From Chloroflexota bacterium (lineage in GTDB: Bacteria > Chloroflexota > Limnocylindria > Limnocylindrales > CSP1-4), in assembly GCA_017882025.1 (NCBI GenBank), contig JADGQG010000021.1:1-15762 (forward strand): DNA of 15,762 nt, read 5' to 3'. Every line of letters begins with the position of its first letter. Within the stretch, counting starts at the first letter, position 1. This document shows, piece after piece, positions 1 through 10,378 of this stretch. Position numbers and translations under genes: made by a program. Below the pieces are notes generated by a model. That model made no database searches and was not told the origin of the DNA. It was given only the letters and a program-made list of their open reading frames with translations.

Positions 1-1158
1 GTGGCCCGGATCACCGCCTTCGACCCGACCGACTTCGAGGTCAAGATTGCGGCCGAGGTGAAGGGCTTCCGCGCCGGCGACCACATGGACGCGAAGATGG
101 CCCGCCGGATGAGCCGCTTCGTCCACTTCGCGATGGCGGCGGCGAAGGAGGCCCTGGCATCGGCCGGGCTGGATCCGGCGACATTCGACCAGGACGCCCG
201 CGACCGGTTCGGCGTGGTCGTCAACACCGGCGGCGGCGGGATCGAGCAGATCGTCGAGGGGACGCGCGTTCGGCGCGAGCGCGGCCCCCGGTTCGTCTCG
301 CCATTCGCGATCCCCTCCCTCTCCGGCTCGATGGCCGCGTGCATGCTGAGCATGGAGTACGGCATCACCGGGCCGGTCATGACGCAGGTCGCGGCGTGTG
401 CCACGTCCGTGATCGCGTTCCACGACGCGCTCCGGCTCATCGCCACCGGCGAGTGCGACGTGGTCCTGACGGGCGGCTCGGAGGCGCCGATCCTGGAGGT
501 CGGCATCGCCGCGCTCGGCAACATGGGCGCGCTCAGCAAGCGGAACGACGACCCGACCCACGCGTCGCGGCCGTTCGATCGGGACCGCGACGGCTTCGTC
601 CTTGGCGAAGGCGCCGGCGTGGTGGTCGTCGAGTCGCTGGCGCACGCGCTGGCGCGCGGGGCGATGCCGATCGCCGAGGTGCTCGGCGGGGCGCTGACGG
701 CGGACGCGTTCCACATCTCCGCGCCGGAGCCAACCGGCCGCGGCGCGGCGCGCGCGATGACGATGGCCCGGGAGCACGCCGGCGTGACGGCGGACGAGAT
801 CGACTGGATCGTCGCCCACGGGACCTCCACCCCGCTCAACGATTCCACCGAGTCGCGTGCGATCAAGGCCTCCTTCGGGCCGGCGGCATACGGGCGCGCC
901 ATCAGCTCGCCGAAGTCGATGATCGGGCACCTCGTCGGCGCGGCCGGGATCGCGAGCGCGCTCGCCGCGCTTGGCGGGCTCCGCGACCAGGTGATGTCGC
1001 CCACGGCGAACCTGGAGAACCCCGACCTGCCCGACTGCGACCTCGACTACGTCCCGGGGATCGCGCGGCCGGCGAGGCTCGAGACGGTGATGGTCAACGG
1101 GTTCGGGTTCGGCGGCCAGAACGCGGTCGCGATCTTCCGGAAGTACCAGGGGGCGTAG
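1..1158 (+). CDS. fabF: 3-oxoacyl-ACP synthase II (KAS II), 5'-truncated by the window edge
   Basis: This is a cytosolic condensing enzyme of fatty-acid elongation that joins malonyl-ACP to acyl-ACP with loss of CO2. The visible 385 residues start at what is usually about residue 45 of a roughly 410-residue FabF, so the GTG at base 1 is probably an internal valine and the true start lies upstream. The thiolase-fold catalytic set is complete: nucleophilic Cys133 in VAACATS, His273 in VAHGTSTPLND, Lys305 and His310 in SPKSMIGHLVGAAG. The C-terminal NGFGFGGQNA loop is the usual glycine-rich stretch, with Gln where His or Thr is more common. The active site argues for a working elongation enzyme rather than a polyketide chain-length factor, which lacks the Cys. 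Partner fab genes would be expected upstream. A polyketide-type KAS cannot be fully excluded. Confidence 0.93.
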   Translation: MARITAFDPTDFEVKIAAEVKGFRAGDHMDAKMARRMSRFVHFAMAAAKEALASAGLDPATFDQDARDRFGVVVNTGGGGIEQIVEGTRVRRERGPRFVSPFAIPSLSGSMAACMLSMEYGITGPVMTQVAACATSVIAFHDALRLIATGECDVVLTGGSEAPILEVGIAALGNMGALSKRNDDPTHASRPFDRDRDGFVLGEGAGVVVVESLAHALARGAMPIAEVLGGALTADAFHISAPEPTGRGAARAMTMAREHAGVTADEIDWIVAHGTSTPLNDSTESRAIKASFGPAAYGRAISSPKSMIGHLVGAAGIASALAALGGLRDQVMSPTANLENPDLPDCDLDYVPGIARPARLETVMVNGFGFGGQNAVAIFRKYQGA

Positions 1159-1171
1159 TCGGGCGGCCCGT

Positions 1172-1200
1172 CCCGGCTTCCCGGCTTCCCGGCTTCCCGG
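1172..1200. repeat. 8-bp tandem repeat, about 3.6 copies
   Basis: The unit CCCGGCTT is repeated head to tail at 1172, 1180 and 1188, followed by a partial CCCGG, just after the fabF stop codon. It is intergenic and its units are identical, so it looks like slippage. No function is evident. Confidence 0.75.
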
Positions 1201-1237
1201 CGACCTGACGACCCGGCCCGGCGACCCGGCGGACGAG

Positions 1238-1254
1238 CGGGGCGCGGAGCCCCG
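1238..1254 (+). terminator. Possible terminator hairpin after fabF
   Basis: CGGGGC and GCCCCG form a perfect 6-bp GC stem around the loop GCGGA, between fabF and the next gene. There is no T-tract, so this is a weak call. A GC-only hairpin is common as chance structure at this base composition. Confidence 0.35.
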
Positions 1255-1272
1255 ACGCGGCTCAGCGGCGAG

Positions 1273-1278
1273 TACGAT
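1273..1278 (+). promoter_or_regulatory. -10 element TACGAT of a near-leaderless promoter
   Basis: TACGAT lies 8 nt before the ATG at 1287 and fits the TANNNT consensus. No Shine-Dalgarno sequence lies between it and the start codon. The same arrangement recurs upstream of 6568, 7249 and 13111. Confidence 0.45.
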
Positions 1279-1286
1279 CGTCGGCG

Positions 1287-1802
1287 ATGCGTGCCCTTCG
1301 CCCTCCCAGGTGGCTCCGGCGCGGCCTCGAAGCGGGGCTGTTCGCCGGCCTGCTGGCGCTGCTCACCGTCATCGCGTATCGCTGGGATCGGGGCGCGGCG
1401 GTCGGGGTGGCCACGCTGCCGGTCGGGCTCAGGGGGTCGATCGTCCTCGCGTTGCCGGTCCTGGCGGTGGGCGTCTTCGCCGTCGTCTACCCCGTCGGGC
1501 TGGCCGCGACGCGGCTCGACGCGATCTTTGGCGCCGTGACCGGCACGATCGTGGCGGCCGACCTCCTGGCGCTCATCACGGTCGCGGCCGGCGAGCGCGT
1601 CGCGATCCTCGGTGGCGCCAACGTCCTGCCGGTCGGGTTCCTGGCCGCGATCCTGGCGACGCCCGCCGCCGTCGGCGGGATCGCCGCGAGCCAGCTCTTC
1701 TCCCCACACGGGTTCGGGCGGCGCGCAGGGAGGATCGGGGCCGTCGCCGCGGTCATCGTCGCAACGCCGATCCTGCTGGTCGGGGTGCCGCTGCTGGCGT
1801 AG
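1287..1802 (+). CDS. Small polytopic membrane protein of unknown function
   Basis: A 171-residue hydrophobic protein that I do not recognise. It has a short basic N-terminus (RPPRWLRRG) and then about five likely membrane helices, near residues 14-31, 51-72, 80-101, 113-136 and 149-170. The basic start would favour an N-terminus inside the cell. There are almost no charged residues within the helices and no conserved catalytic motif, so a small structural or transport-accessory role is as likely as any. It sits between fabF and cysS on the same strand, with its own TACGAT -10 element just before ATG. The Ala/Val/Leu/Gly-rich composition and coding-like bias in this frame support a real gene, although no family was matched. 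Confidence 0.65.
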   Translation: MRALRPPRWLRRGLEAGLFAGLLALLTVIAYRWDRGAAVGVATLPVGLRGSIVLALPVLAVGVFAVVYPVGLAATRLDAIFGAVTGTIVAADLLALITVAAGERVAILGGANVLPVGFLAAILATPAAVGGIAASQLFSPHGFGRRAGRIGAVAAVIVATPILLVGVPLLA

Positions 1803-1874
1803 TGTGGTGCCCGGGCGCTCGCGACGGCGCGTTCGTGGCCCCATCCGGCATCCTCCGAGCAGCGAAACCCTGGA

Positions 1875-3422
1875 ATGAGCATGCACCTCCGCTCCACCCT
1901 CACGCGGACGAAGGAGCCGTTCGCATCGCTCGTTCCCGGCGCCGTCCGCATGTACACCTGCGGGCCGACGGTCTATCGCTACGCGCATATCGGCAACCTT
2001 CGGAGCTACCTGCTCGCGGACCTCCTGCGCCGGGCGCTGCTGGCGCGCGGGTTCGACGTGCTCCACGTGAAGAACATCACGGACGTCGGTCACCTGCGCG
2101 ACGAGCGGTTCGATCGCGGCGAGGACAAGATGCTCGTCGCGGCGAAGCTGGAGGCCAAGTCGCCGGAGGAGATCGCCCGCTTCTACGAGGCGACGTTCCA
2201 CGCCGATGAGGCGCTCGTGAACATCCTCCCGGCCCACGTCTTCCCCCGGGCGACCGACCACATCGACGAGATGATCGCGATGGTCGAGCGCCTCGAGGAT
2301 GGCGGCTTCGCCTACGCCGTCGAGGGCAACGTCTACTACGACGTGTCGCGCTTCCCGGGCTACGGCGCCCTGTCCGGCAACACGCTGGACGAGCTGCGCG
2401 CCGGCCACCGCGGCGAGATCGAGGCCGACAAGCGCGACCCGGCCGACTTCGCGCTCTGGAAGCGCGCCGGCGAGGGGCGCCTCGCGAAGTGGCCAACCGG
2501 GCGCTGGGGCGAGGGCTTTCCCGGCTGGCACATCGAGTGCTCCGCGATGGCGACGAAGTACCTCGGCGAGCAGTTCGATATCCACACGGGCGGGATCGAC
2601 AACGTCTTCCCGCACCACGAGGACGAGATCGCGCAGTCGCAGGCCCTGACGGGCGTCCTGCCGGCCCGCTACTGGGTCCACGGCGAGCACCTCCTGGTGG
2701 CCGGCCGGAAGATGGCGAAGTCGGCGGGCAACTTCCAGCGGATCACGGAGCTGGCCGAGCAGGGCATCGAGCCGCTCGCGTTCCGGCTCCTCTGCCTGAC
2801 GTCGCACTACCGCGCCAAGATGAACGTCTCCGACGAGTCGCTGCGCGGCGCGCAGGCGGGCCTCGCCTCGCTGCGGGCACGGGCCCGGGCGATCGGACGC
2901 GAGGCGGGGTCGTCCCTGCCGGGCGGTCTCGTGGCGCCGGACGCGCCGGGTCCCGACGGCGTCGTGCCGCCAGGGATGGGAGCCGCTGATCCCGCCGAGC
3001 TGTCCGCGCCTGCACGGGCCCTGTTCGAGCGGTGGACCGCCGCAGTCGACGACGACCTGGATCTCCCGAAGGGCCTCGCGATCGTCCGCGAGGCGGCGAA
3101 GGCGAGCGATCTCCCCGCGGCCGAGCGGGGCTGGCTGCTCGTCGAGGCGGACCGGGTCCTGGGCCTGGACCTGGCGCGCGAGATCGACGTGGGCGCGGCC
3201 GCCGTAGCAAGCGCTGCCAGGAAACGGCCGCCCGGAACCACCCCCGACGCGCCGCTTCCGGCCGGGGCCGCCGCGCTGCTCGCCGAGCGGGCCGCGGCTC
3301 GCGCAGGGAAGGACTGGCCGCGCAGTGACGCCCTCCGCGCCGAGCTCGCGGCGATCGGCGTCGTGGTGGTGGACCGCCCGGGTGGCGCCCAGGAGTGGCG
3401 CGTCAGCGACGACGTCACCTGA
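1875..3422 (+). CDS. cysS: Cysteinyl-tRNA synthetase
   Basis: This class I aminoacyl-tRNA synthetase charges tRNA-Cys in the cytosol. The 515-residue protein has the CysRS form of the HIGH signature (HIGN, residues 38-41) and of KMSKS (KMAKS, 279-283). The zinc site that selects cysteine is intact: Cys29 in YTCGPTVY, Cys222 in GWHIECSAM, and the HHEDE stretch (His247/His248, Glu249). The C-terminus keeps the small domain of true CysRS (ERAAARAGKDWPRSDALRAE, then a terminal WR), which the related mycothiol ligase MshC lacks. That settles the choice between the two. Residues about 340-375 form a Gly/Pro-rich linker longer than usual. ATG at 1875 is followed by a second in-frame ATG at 1881, and either could be used. 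The gene ends 6 bp before the convergent copA stop. Confidence 0.96.
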   Translation: MSMHLRSTLTRTKEPFASLVPGAVRMYTCGPTVYRYAHIGNLRSYLLADLLRRALLARGFDVLHVKNITDVGHLRDERFDRGEDKMLVAAKLEAKSPEEIARFYEATFHADEALVNILPAHVFPRATDHIDEMIAMVERLEDGGFAYAVEGNVYYDVSRFPGYGALSGNTLDELRAGHRGEIEADKRDPADFALWKRAGEGRLAKWPTGRWGEGFPGWHIECSAMATKYLGEQFDIHTGGIDNVFPHHEDEIAQSQALTGVLPARYWVHGEHLLVAGRKMAKSAGNFQRITELAEQGIEPLAFRLLCLTSHYRAKMNVSDESLRGAQAGLASLRARARAIGREAGSSLPGGLVAPDAPGPDGVVPPGMGAADPAELSAPARALFERWTAAVDDDLDLPKGLAIVREAAKASDLPAAERGWLLVEADRVLGLDLAREIDVGAAAVASAARKRPPGTTPDAPLPAGAAALLAERAAARAGKDWPRSDALRAELAAIGVVVVDRPGGAQEWRVSDDVT

Positions 3423-3428
3423 CGTCGG

Positions 3429-3433
<5 letters not shown>
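3418..3433. terminator. Small hairpin across the convergent cysS/copA stops
   Basis: CCTGAC and GTCAGG form a 6-bp stem with the loop GTCG. It spans both stop codons of the converging cysS and copA genes, so one short structure could serve both directions. The stem is short and lacks a T-tract, so confidence is low. Confidence 0.3.
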
Positions 3434-6255
<2,822 letters not shown>

Positions 6256-6257
<2 letters not shown>

Positions 6258-6272
6258 ACTCCCGGGGAGTAT
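6256..6272 (-). promoter_or_regulatory. CsoR-like palindrome at the copA start
   Basis: ATACTCCCGGGGAGTAT is a perfect palindrome with 8-bp arms around one central base. AT ends flanking C and G runs is the general form of CsoR copper-sensor operators (known examples have an ATACCCC...GGGGTAT form). It covers the copA -10 region and the first bases of the start codon, where a bound repressor would block initiation. No csoR gene is in the window, so the regulator is inferred. Confidence 0.6.
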
Positions 6273-6273
6273 A
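6268..6273 (-). promoter_or_regulatory. copA -10 element TATACT
   Basis: Read on the minus strand, TATACT matches the sigma-70 -10 consensus in five of six positions and ends 10 nt before the copA ATG. Transcription would begin within a few bases of the start codon, giving an almost leaderless mRNA. No clear -35 box is seen 17 nt upstream. Confidence 0.5.
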
Positions 6274-6533
6274 TCACCGGGGATCGCATGGCCCCCGCGC
6301 GGACCCGCAGCTGCGCGCGGACGTTGTCGCGGATGGTCCAGTCGATCGTGACGTTGGCTCGGACGGAGGCGGTCAGCTCGCGGGCGTTGGCCAGGAGTTC
6401 GGGCTCCCCGAGGATCGCCACCGCGCTATCGTTCGTCTCCAGGGCGTCGTAGAAGGCGAGCTCTCGCAGCTCAGGGCGTCCAGCCTACCCCGTTGGTGAT
6501 GGCGGCCGAGGGTCGTGCGCGTCCTCAGACGTC

Positions 6534-6561
6534 GTCACGGTGACCATTCTCCCCGTACACT
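6534..6561 (+). promoter_or_regulatory. ogt promoter: TACACT -10 and a small palindrome
   Basis: TACACT (6556-6561) is followed by exactly 6 nt and the ATG of ogt, the classic leaderless spacing. Upstream, GTCACGGTGAC (6534-6544) is an 11-bp palindrome located where the -35 region should be, so it could be an operator. No Shine-Dalgarno sequence is present. Confidence 0.45.
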
Positions 6562-6567
6562 CGGCCG

Positions 6568-7164
6568 ATGACACGGAGCACGGGCAGGAACCGGGATATT
6601 GGCGCCAGGCTGCCGCTCGCCCTCGCCGTCCTGGATTCGACCCTGGGGCCGGTGCACGTGGCCGCGAGCGCGGACGGGATCCGCGGCCTGGAGCTGCGGA
6701 CGACGCCCGAGGCCTTCGCGGCCTCCGTTGCGAAACGGACCGGTCGGCCGACCCAGCCGATTGCCCGGGCGGACCTCGCAACCCGGGCCATGGTCCACCA
6801 GCTCGAGGTCGAGCTCGCCGAGCATCTCGCGGGCATGCGGCACGGGTTCACCGTCCCGGTCGTGCTCGAGGGCGTCGGCGACTGGGACCGCCGTGTGCTC
6901 GCGGGGGTTCGGGACATCCCGTGGGGCGCCACCGCCGGGTACGGAGAGCTGGCCCGGCGGATCGGCTCCCCGGGAGCGGCCCGCGCCGTCGGCGGTGCGG
7001 TCGGGCGGAACCCCATCGGCCTGCTGATCCCCTGCCACCGGGTGATCGCCGGCGACGGGACGCTCGGGGGCTACGGTGGCAGCTGGTTCGGCAGCCGCGA
7101 GGATCTCCTCGCGCTCAAGCGGGCGCTGCTCGCCGTGGAGGGCGTCGCCGTCCGCGGACGCTGA
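6568..7164 (+). CDS. ogt: Methylated-DNA--protein-cysteine S-methyltransferase
   Basis: This suicide DNA-repair protein moves the alkyl group from O6-alkylguanine to its own cysteine. It is 198 residues long. The N-terminal part (about 18-100) is the variable ribonuclease-like domain (VLDSTLGPVHVAASADGIRGL). The C-terminal DNA-binding domain has IPWGATAGYGELARRIG, the ARAVGGAVGRNP recognition segment with the base-flipping Arg139, and the active-site IPCHRVI with Cys156. GYGGSWFGSREDLLALKRALL is the usual end. There is no Ada regulatory domain, so it is Ogt/MGMT-like. The ATG is set by a TACACT -10 box 6 nt upstream. It is transcribed divergently from copA across the hsdR relic. Confidence 0.94.
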   Translation: MTRSTGRNRDIGARLPLALAVLDSTLGPVHVAASADGIRGLELRTTPEAFAASVAKRTGRPTQPIARADLATRAMVHQLEVELAEHLAGMRHGFTVPVVLEGVGDWDRRVLAGVRDIPWGATAGYGELARRIGSPGAARAVGGAVGRNPIGLLIPCHRVIAGDGTLGGYGGSWFGSREDLLALKRALLAVEGVAVRGR

Positions 7165-7236
7165 GCCCCGTCGGGCGCTGAACCCACGTCGCGCCTCCGT
7201 GCGCGAATAGGGCGTGCGAATCGTGAGCGCGGGCCG

Positions 7237-7242
7237 TACCCT
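7237..7242 (+). promoter_or_regulatory. -10 element TACCCT of a leaderless promoter
   Basis: TACCCT is followed by 6 nt (CCGCGG) and then the ATG at 7249. Spacing matches that of the ogt promoter exactly. No ribosome-binding site lies between. Confidence 0.45.
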
Positions 7243-7248
7243 CCGCGG

Positions 7249-9009
7249 ATGATCGCGGTCGTGCGCGCCTACCGGCTCCTGCTCGGCAACGGCCCGCTGG
7301 CGCGACTCCTCGCCGGGGAGTTCGTCTCGTCGATCGGCGACTGGCTCTACCTCGTCGCGATCCTCATCCTCGTCTACGAGGTCTCGAACGACCCGCTGGT
7401 CCTGGGGATCGTGGGCGCGGCGCGCGTCCTGCCGTACGTCGTCCTGTCGATTCCGGCCGGCATCCTCGCGGACCGCTACGACCGCCGGCTGATCCTCCTG
7501 GTCACCGACGTCGCGCGCGGGACGCTCATGCTGGTCATGGCGGCGCTCGTCGCGGCGCATGCGCCGGTCGTCACGATCGTCGTCCTCGCCGTCGTCGCGA
7601 CCTGCTTCTCGACGTTCTTCAGTCCCGCGATCGGCGCGTACCTGCCGTCGCTGGTGGCGGACGAGGAGCAGCTGGGGCCCGCCAATAGCGCCTGGTCCAC
7701 CCTCGATCACCTTGCCTTCGTGATCGGGCCGGCGATCGCGGGACTGCTGATCGCCGCCGGCGGGCTTGCGCTCGCATTCGTCCTCAACGCTGCCACGTTT
7801 GCCGTCATCGCCGTCGTGCTGTGGCGGCTCCCGTCGCCGCGGCGAGGCGTGATTGGCGAGGTTCGCGCCGCCGGCGAAGTTCGCGAGCCGGGCGAGGCTC
7901 CCGCCGCGGCGGACGGCACGGCCGCGGCGACCGGCACCGAGATGCCGCCGATGCTGACCCCGGCGTCGGCCCTGACCCCGGGTGGGGTGGACCGTAAGGT
8001 GCTCCGCCGGGTGGTGGTCCCGGTCCTGGGCCTCGCGCTGATCGACCTGGTCGGGAGCGTCGCCGGCGGCGGTCTGAGCGTGCTCACCGTCGTCATCGCC
8101 GTCGGATCGCTCCGGGCCGGCGACGCGGGGACCGGCTTCCTGAACGCCGGGATCGGGCTCGGCGGGCTCGTGGGCGCGCTCCTCGCGGGGGTCTTCGTCC
8201 TTCGGCCCAGCCTTGTCGGGGTGCTCGCCAGCGGATCCATCGTGCTGGCGGTGGGGGTGGCCGCCCTCGGGATCGCGGGCTCGCTGCCGCTGGCGGTCGG
8301 GATGATCGCGGTGGCCTCGGCAGGCGCGATCCTCGTGGAGGTCACGAGCACGACGATCCTCCAGCGCGCCATCCCGGACGAGATCCGCGGGCGGACGCTG
8401 GGCGTCCTGGCAACGGTCTCCACGCTCGCGTTCGCCGCGGGGTCGTTCGCGCTGCCGGTCCTCGCCGACGCCGTGGGGATGGGCCCGGTCCTCGCGGCGA
8501 CCGGCGTCGCCATCGTCGTCGCCGGGCTCGTGGGTGCCGCCCTCGCCGCGCCCGCTGCGCGCCGCGCGCCGGAGAGCCTCGCGGCGACTCGCTTCGCCCG
8601 CCTGGCGCGACTCCCTCTCTTCGCCGGGGTGCCGGTGCCAACGCTGGAGGCCGTGGCGACGCGGCTGGTCCCGATCGCGACACGAGCCGGGGATGTCGTG
8701 GTCCGGCAGGGAGACCCGGCAGACCGCTTCTACCTGATCCAGGCGGGCACGTTCGAGGTGACGCGCCGCGAGCCGGGCGAGCCCGACGACCAGGCTCCGG
8801 CCCGCCTCCGCGCGATGACGACCGGCGAGGTGTTCGGCGAGATCGGGCTCCTCCGGGCGACGGCCCGGACCGCGACCGTGACCGCCGCCACCGACGGATC
8901 GCTGCTCGCGCTCGATGGCGCCAGCTTCCTGGAGCTGGTCAACGCGGGACCCGGCCTCGCGCCGCGGCTGCTGGACCTCCGGCGCGGCGCGCCGGGCGCT
9001 GCGGGCTGA
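7249..9009 (+). CDS. MFS transporter fused to a C-terminal cyclic-nucleotide-binding domain
   Basis: A 586-residue membrane protein. Residues 1-435 form a major facilitator of the drug-exporter-like type: FVSSIGDWLYLVAI in helix 1, the loop motif GILADRYDRR (71-80), and two sets of helices split by a long Ala/Glu/Pro-rich cytosolic loop (about 198-250). Residues about 450-575 are a Crp-type cNMP-binding fold beginning LPLFAGVPVPTLEAVATRL. Its phosphate-binding cassette GEVFGEIGLLRATARTATV (526-544) keeps the Glu (531) and Arg (540) that contact the ribose and phosphate of cAMP in Crp, so ligand binding is plausible. The fusion suggests transport gated by a cyclic nucleotide. The substrate cannot be read from the sequence. 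A TACCCT -10 box lies 6 nt before the ATG. Confidence 0.88.
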   Translation: MIAVVRAYRLLLGNGPLARLLAGEFVSSIGDWLYLVAILILVYEVSNDPLVLGIVGAARVLPYVVLSIPAGILADRYDRRLILLVTDVARGTLMLVMAALVAAHAPVVTIVVLAVVATCFSTFFSPAIGAYLPSLVADEEQLGPANSAWSTLDHLAFVIGPAIAGLLIAAGGLALAFVLNAATFAVIAVVLWRLPSPRRGVIGEVRAAGEVREPGEAPAAADGTAAATGTEMPPMLTPASALTPGGVDRKVLRRVVVPVLGLALIDLVGSVAGGGLSVLTVVIAVGSLRAGDAGTGFLNAGIGLGGLVGALLAGVFVLRPSLVGVLASGSIVLAVGVAALGIAGSLPLAVGMIAVASAGAILVEVTSTTILQRAIPDEIRGRTLGVLATVSTLAFAAGSFALPVLADAVGMGPVLAATGVAIVVAGLVGAALAAPAARRAPESLAATRFARLARLPLFAGVPVPTLEAVATRLVPIATRAGDVVVRQGDPADRFYLIQAGTFEVTRREPGEPDDQAPARLRAMTTGEVFGEIGLLRATARTATVTAATDGSLLALDGASFLELVNAGPGLAPRLLDLRRGAPGAAG

Positions 9010-9021
9010 GGCGATTCGATC

Positions 9022-9050
9022 GGCCCGGCTGTCGTCTGCCCGACAGGGCC
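9022..9050 (+). terminator. Possible bulged terminator hairpin after the MFS gene
   Basis: CTGTCG (9029-9034) pairs with CGACAG (9041-9046) around a 6-nt loop. The stem is extended by GGCC (9022-9025) with GGCC (9047-9050) across a 3-nt bulge, giving about 10 pairs. It starts 13 nt past the stop. There is no T-tract. Confidence 0.35.
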
Positions 9051-9164
9051 GCTGTCAGGCTGGGGATTGCCGCGACGGCCCCGACCCGCCACCATACGGG
9101 GATCCCGGGGCATTGACACCGGGAGCCGCCAGCGGCGGCCGAGGACGTGAACCGACAGGGGTGG

Positions 9165-9395
9165 ATGATGGGAGACCGGGACGAGATTCGGCCGGATGGC
9201 CTGCTGGATGCGCGCCGCCGGATGGGCCCGGGCGACGGCTACGCCGACGACGAGGACGACGTGATCGGCCATGGCATGCCCGAGATCCCGGGTGCCGGCG
9301 ACGGCTTCGCGGCCGCGCCGCGGCTCCCCCGCCGGGACGGGCTGGCCGACAACACGGAGGACGACGTCGAGGGGCACAGCTCCGCCAAGGACTGA
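9165..9395 (+). CDS. Small acidic protein with two DDV[EI]GH motifs
   Basis: A 76-residue protein of no family I can name. It has no signal peptide and no membrane helix. Its sequence is polar, acidic and Gly/Pro-rich, so it is probably disordered. Two motifs stand out: DEDDVIGH (residues 29-36, bases 9249-9272) and TEDDVEGH (64-71, bases 9354-9377) near the C-terminus, separated by a Pro/Ala-rich linker. The second is identical to the motif repeated in the protein at 12337-12618 but uses different synonymous codons. ATG at 9165 (or 9168) follows AGGGG at a fitting distance. A GTG at 9147 would add six residues (MNRQGW) and is less well supported. It lies downstream of the MFS gene and converges on the subtilase operon. 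It could be a peptide precursor or a docking/adaptor protein. Confidence 0.7.
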   Translation: MMGDRDEIRPDGLLDARRRMGPGDGYADDEDDVIGHGMPEIPGAGDGFAAAPRLPRRDGLADNTEDDVEGHSSAKD

Positions 9396-9547
9396 CGCGT
9401 TTCGTTCGGGGCGCGGGAAGCGTCGCCGGGCACGCGCGCGATGGCGCCAGGCGCGCCGGCGAGGCGTCGCGGGCCTGACCGCTTCGTCAACTCACCCTGG
9501 GGGAAGGTCGGCGATTGGACGCGCCGGCTCGCCCGGACCTGGAAGTC

Positions 9548-10378
9548 TCAGGCCAGGGGCCGGGTGGCCGTTGCGGCGAGGATCGCCTTCACCTCGAACG
9601 GGGTCACCTCCGGGTGCTTCGCCCGGATCAGCGCCGCGTACCCGGCAATGTGGGGTGCCGCGAAGCTGTTGCCCGTCGCCGTCATCCGGCTCCCGCTGCG
9701 CCAGGCGACGTCCACGTCCAGGCCGTGCGCCCCGAACTCCACCGGCGGGCGCGGGTTGTAGAACCAGGCCGCAGGATCCGGGAGGTCGTGCGCGGCGACG
9801 GAGACGACCGATGCGAAGAGCGACGGGTAGCTGTTCCCGGGGACGTTGTTGGCCGCACAGACCAGGAGCGCGTTCGCGAAGTAGGCCCGGTCCGCCAGGT
9901 CGTGGAAGAGGCCGAAGAGCGCGTCGCTCTTGGACGAGAGCGACAGGTTCATCACGCCGGCACCATGCTCGATCGCCCAGTCGAGGCCGGCCGCAAAGAC
10001 GATCCCTTTGCCGCGGTTGTCCGGCCCCAGGACCCGGACCGAGACGAGGTCGGCACCCGGCGCGATGGCGTGAATGATCCCGGCGCAGGCGGTCCCGTGC
10101 CCCACGACGTCCAGGGCGTCGTCATCGTCGAGGACGACCGGGTCGTCGTCCGGGTTTGCGGCCAGCTCCACCTTGACGCTGCGGACCAGCTTCCCGCCGA
10201 CCGCGGGGTGGTCCCGCTCGACCCCGGAGTCGATGATCGCGACCGTGACGCCGCTCCCGTCGCTGCCGCCGATCGCCCAGCCGCGGTCGAGGGCGCCAAA
10301 GGGAGGGAGGTGGCGCAGCGCGTCCCGCCGCGCGCCGACGAACGGCTCGCTCCAGGCCGGGAGGAGCTGATCCGTCAT
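9548..10378 (-). CDS. Cytosolic S8 (subtilisin-like) serine protease
   Basis: A 276-residue subtilase with a full catalytic triad: Asp50 in VAIIDSGVERDHP, His94 in GHGTACAGI and Ser238 in TGNSFAAPHIAG. The oxyanion Asn lies in CAANNVPGNS (Asn177 or Asn178). It has neither signal peptide nor inhibitory propeptide; the fold starts after about 40 residues. It should therefore act in the cytosol, like intracellular subtilisins and some peptide-maturation proteases. An acidic insert (NPDDDPVVLDDDDAL, 75-89) precedes the His block and could bind calcium or basic substrates. The ATG overlaps the stop of the upstream GAF gene by 4 nt (ATGA), so the two are translationally coupled. It is the last gene of a crp-GAF-protease operon. 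The substrate is unknown. Confidence 0.92.
   Translation of the reverse strand: MTDQLLPAWSEPFVGARRDALRHLPPFGALDRGWAIGGSDGSGVTVAIIDSGVERDHPAVGGKLVRSVKVELAANPDDDPVVLDDDDALDVVGHGTACAGIIHAIAPGADLVSVRVLGPDNRGKGIVFAAGLDWAIEHGAGVMNLSLSSKSDALFGLFHDLADRAYFANALLVCAANNVPGNSYPSLFASVVSVAAHDLPDPAAWFYNPRPPVEFGAHGLDVDVAWRSGSRMTATGNSFAAPHIAGYAALIRAKHPEVTPFEVKAILAATATRPLA

Noticed and set aside
1875..3422. Mycothiol ligase MshC instead of cysteinyl-tRNA synthetase
   Set aside because: The protein has the C-terminal CysRS domain and is about 100 residues longer than MshC.
7149..7160. 12-bp palindrome CGTCCGCGGACG at the end of ogt
   Set aside because: It lies within the coding sequence and is the kind of GC palindrome expected by chance here.
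9113..9118. TTGACA as a -35 box for the 9165 gene
   Set aside because: No -10-like hexamer is found 16-18 nt downstream (CGGCCG occupies the place), so a promoter is not supported.
9441..9547. Possible small plus-strand gene between the DDVEGH gene and the subtilase
   Set aside because: The open frame continues antisense through the subtilase, has no start signal and its product has no recognisable feature.
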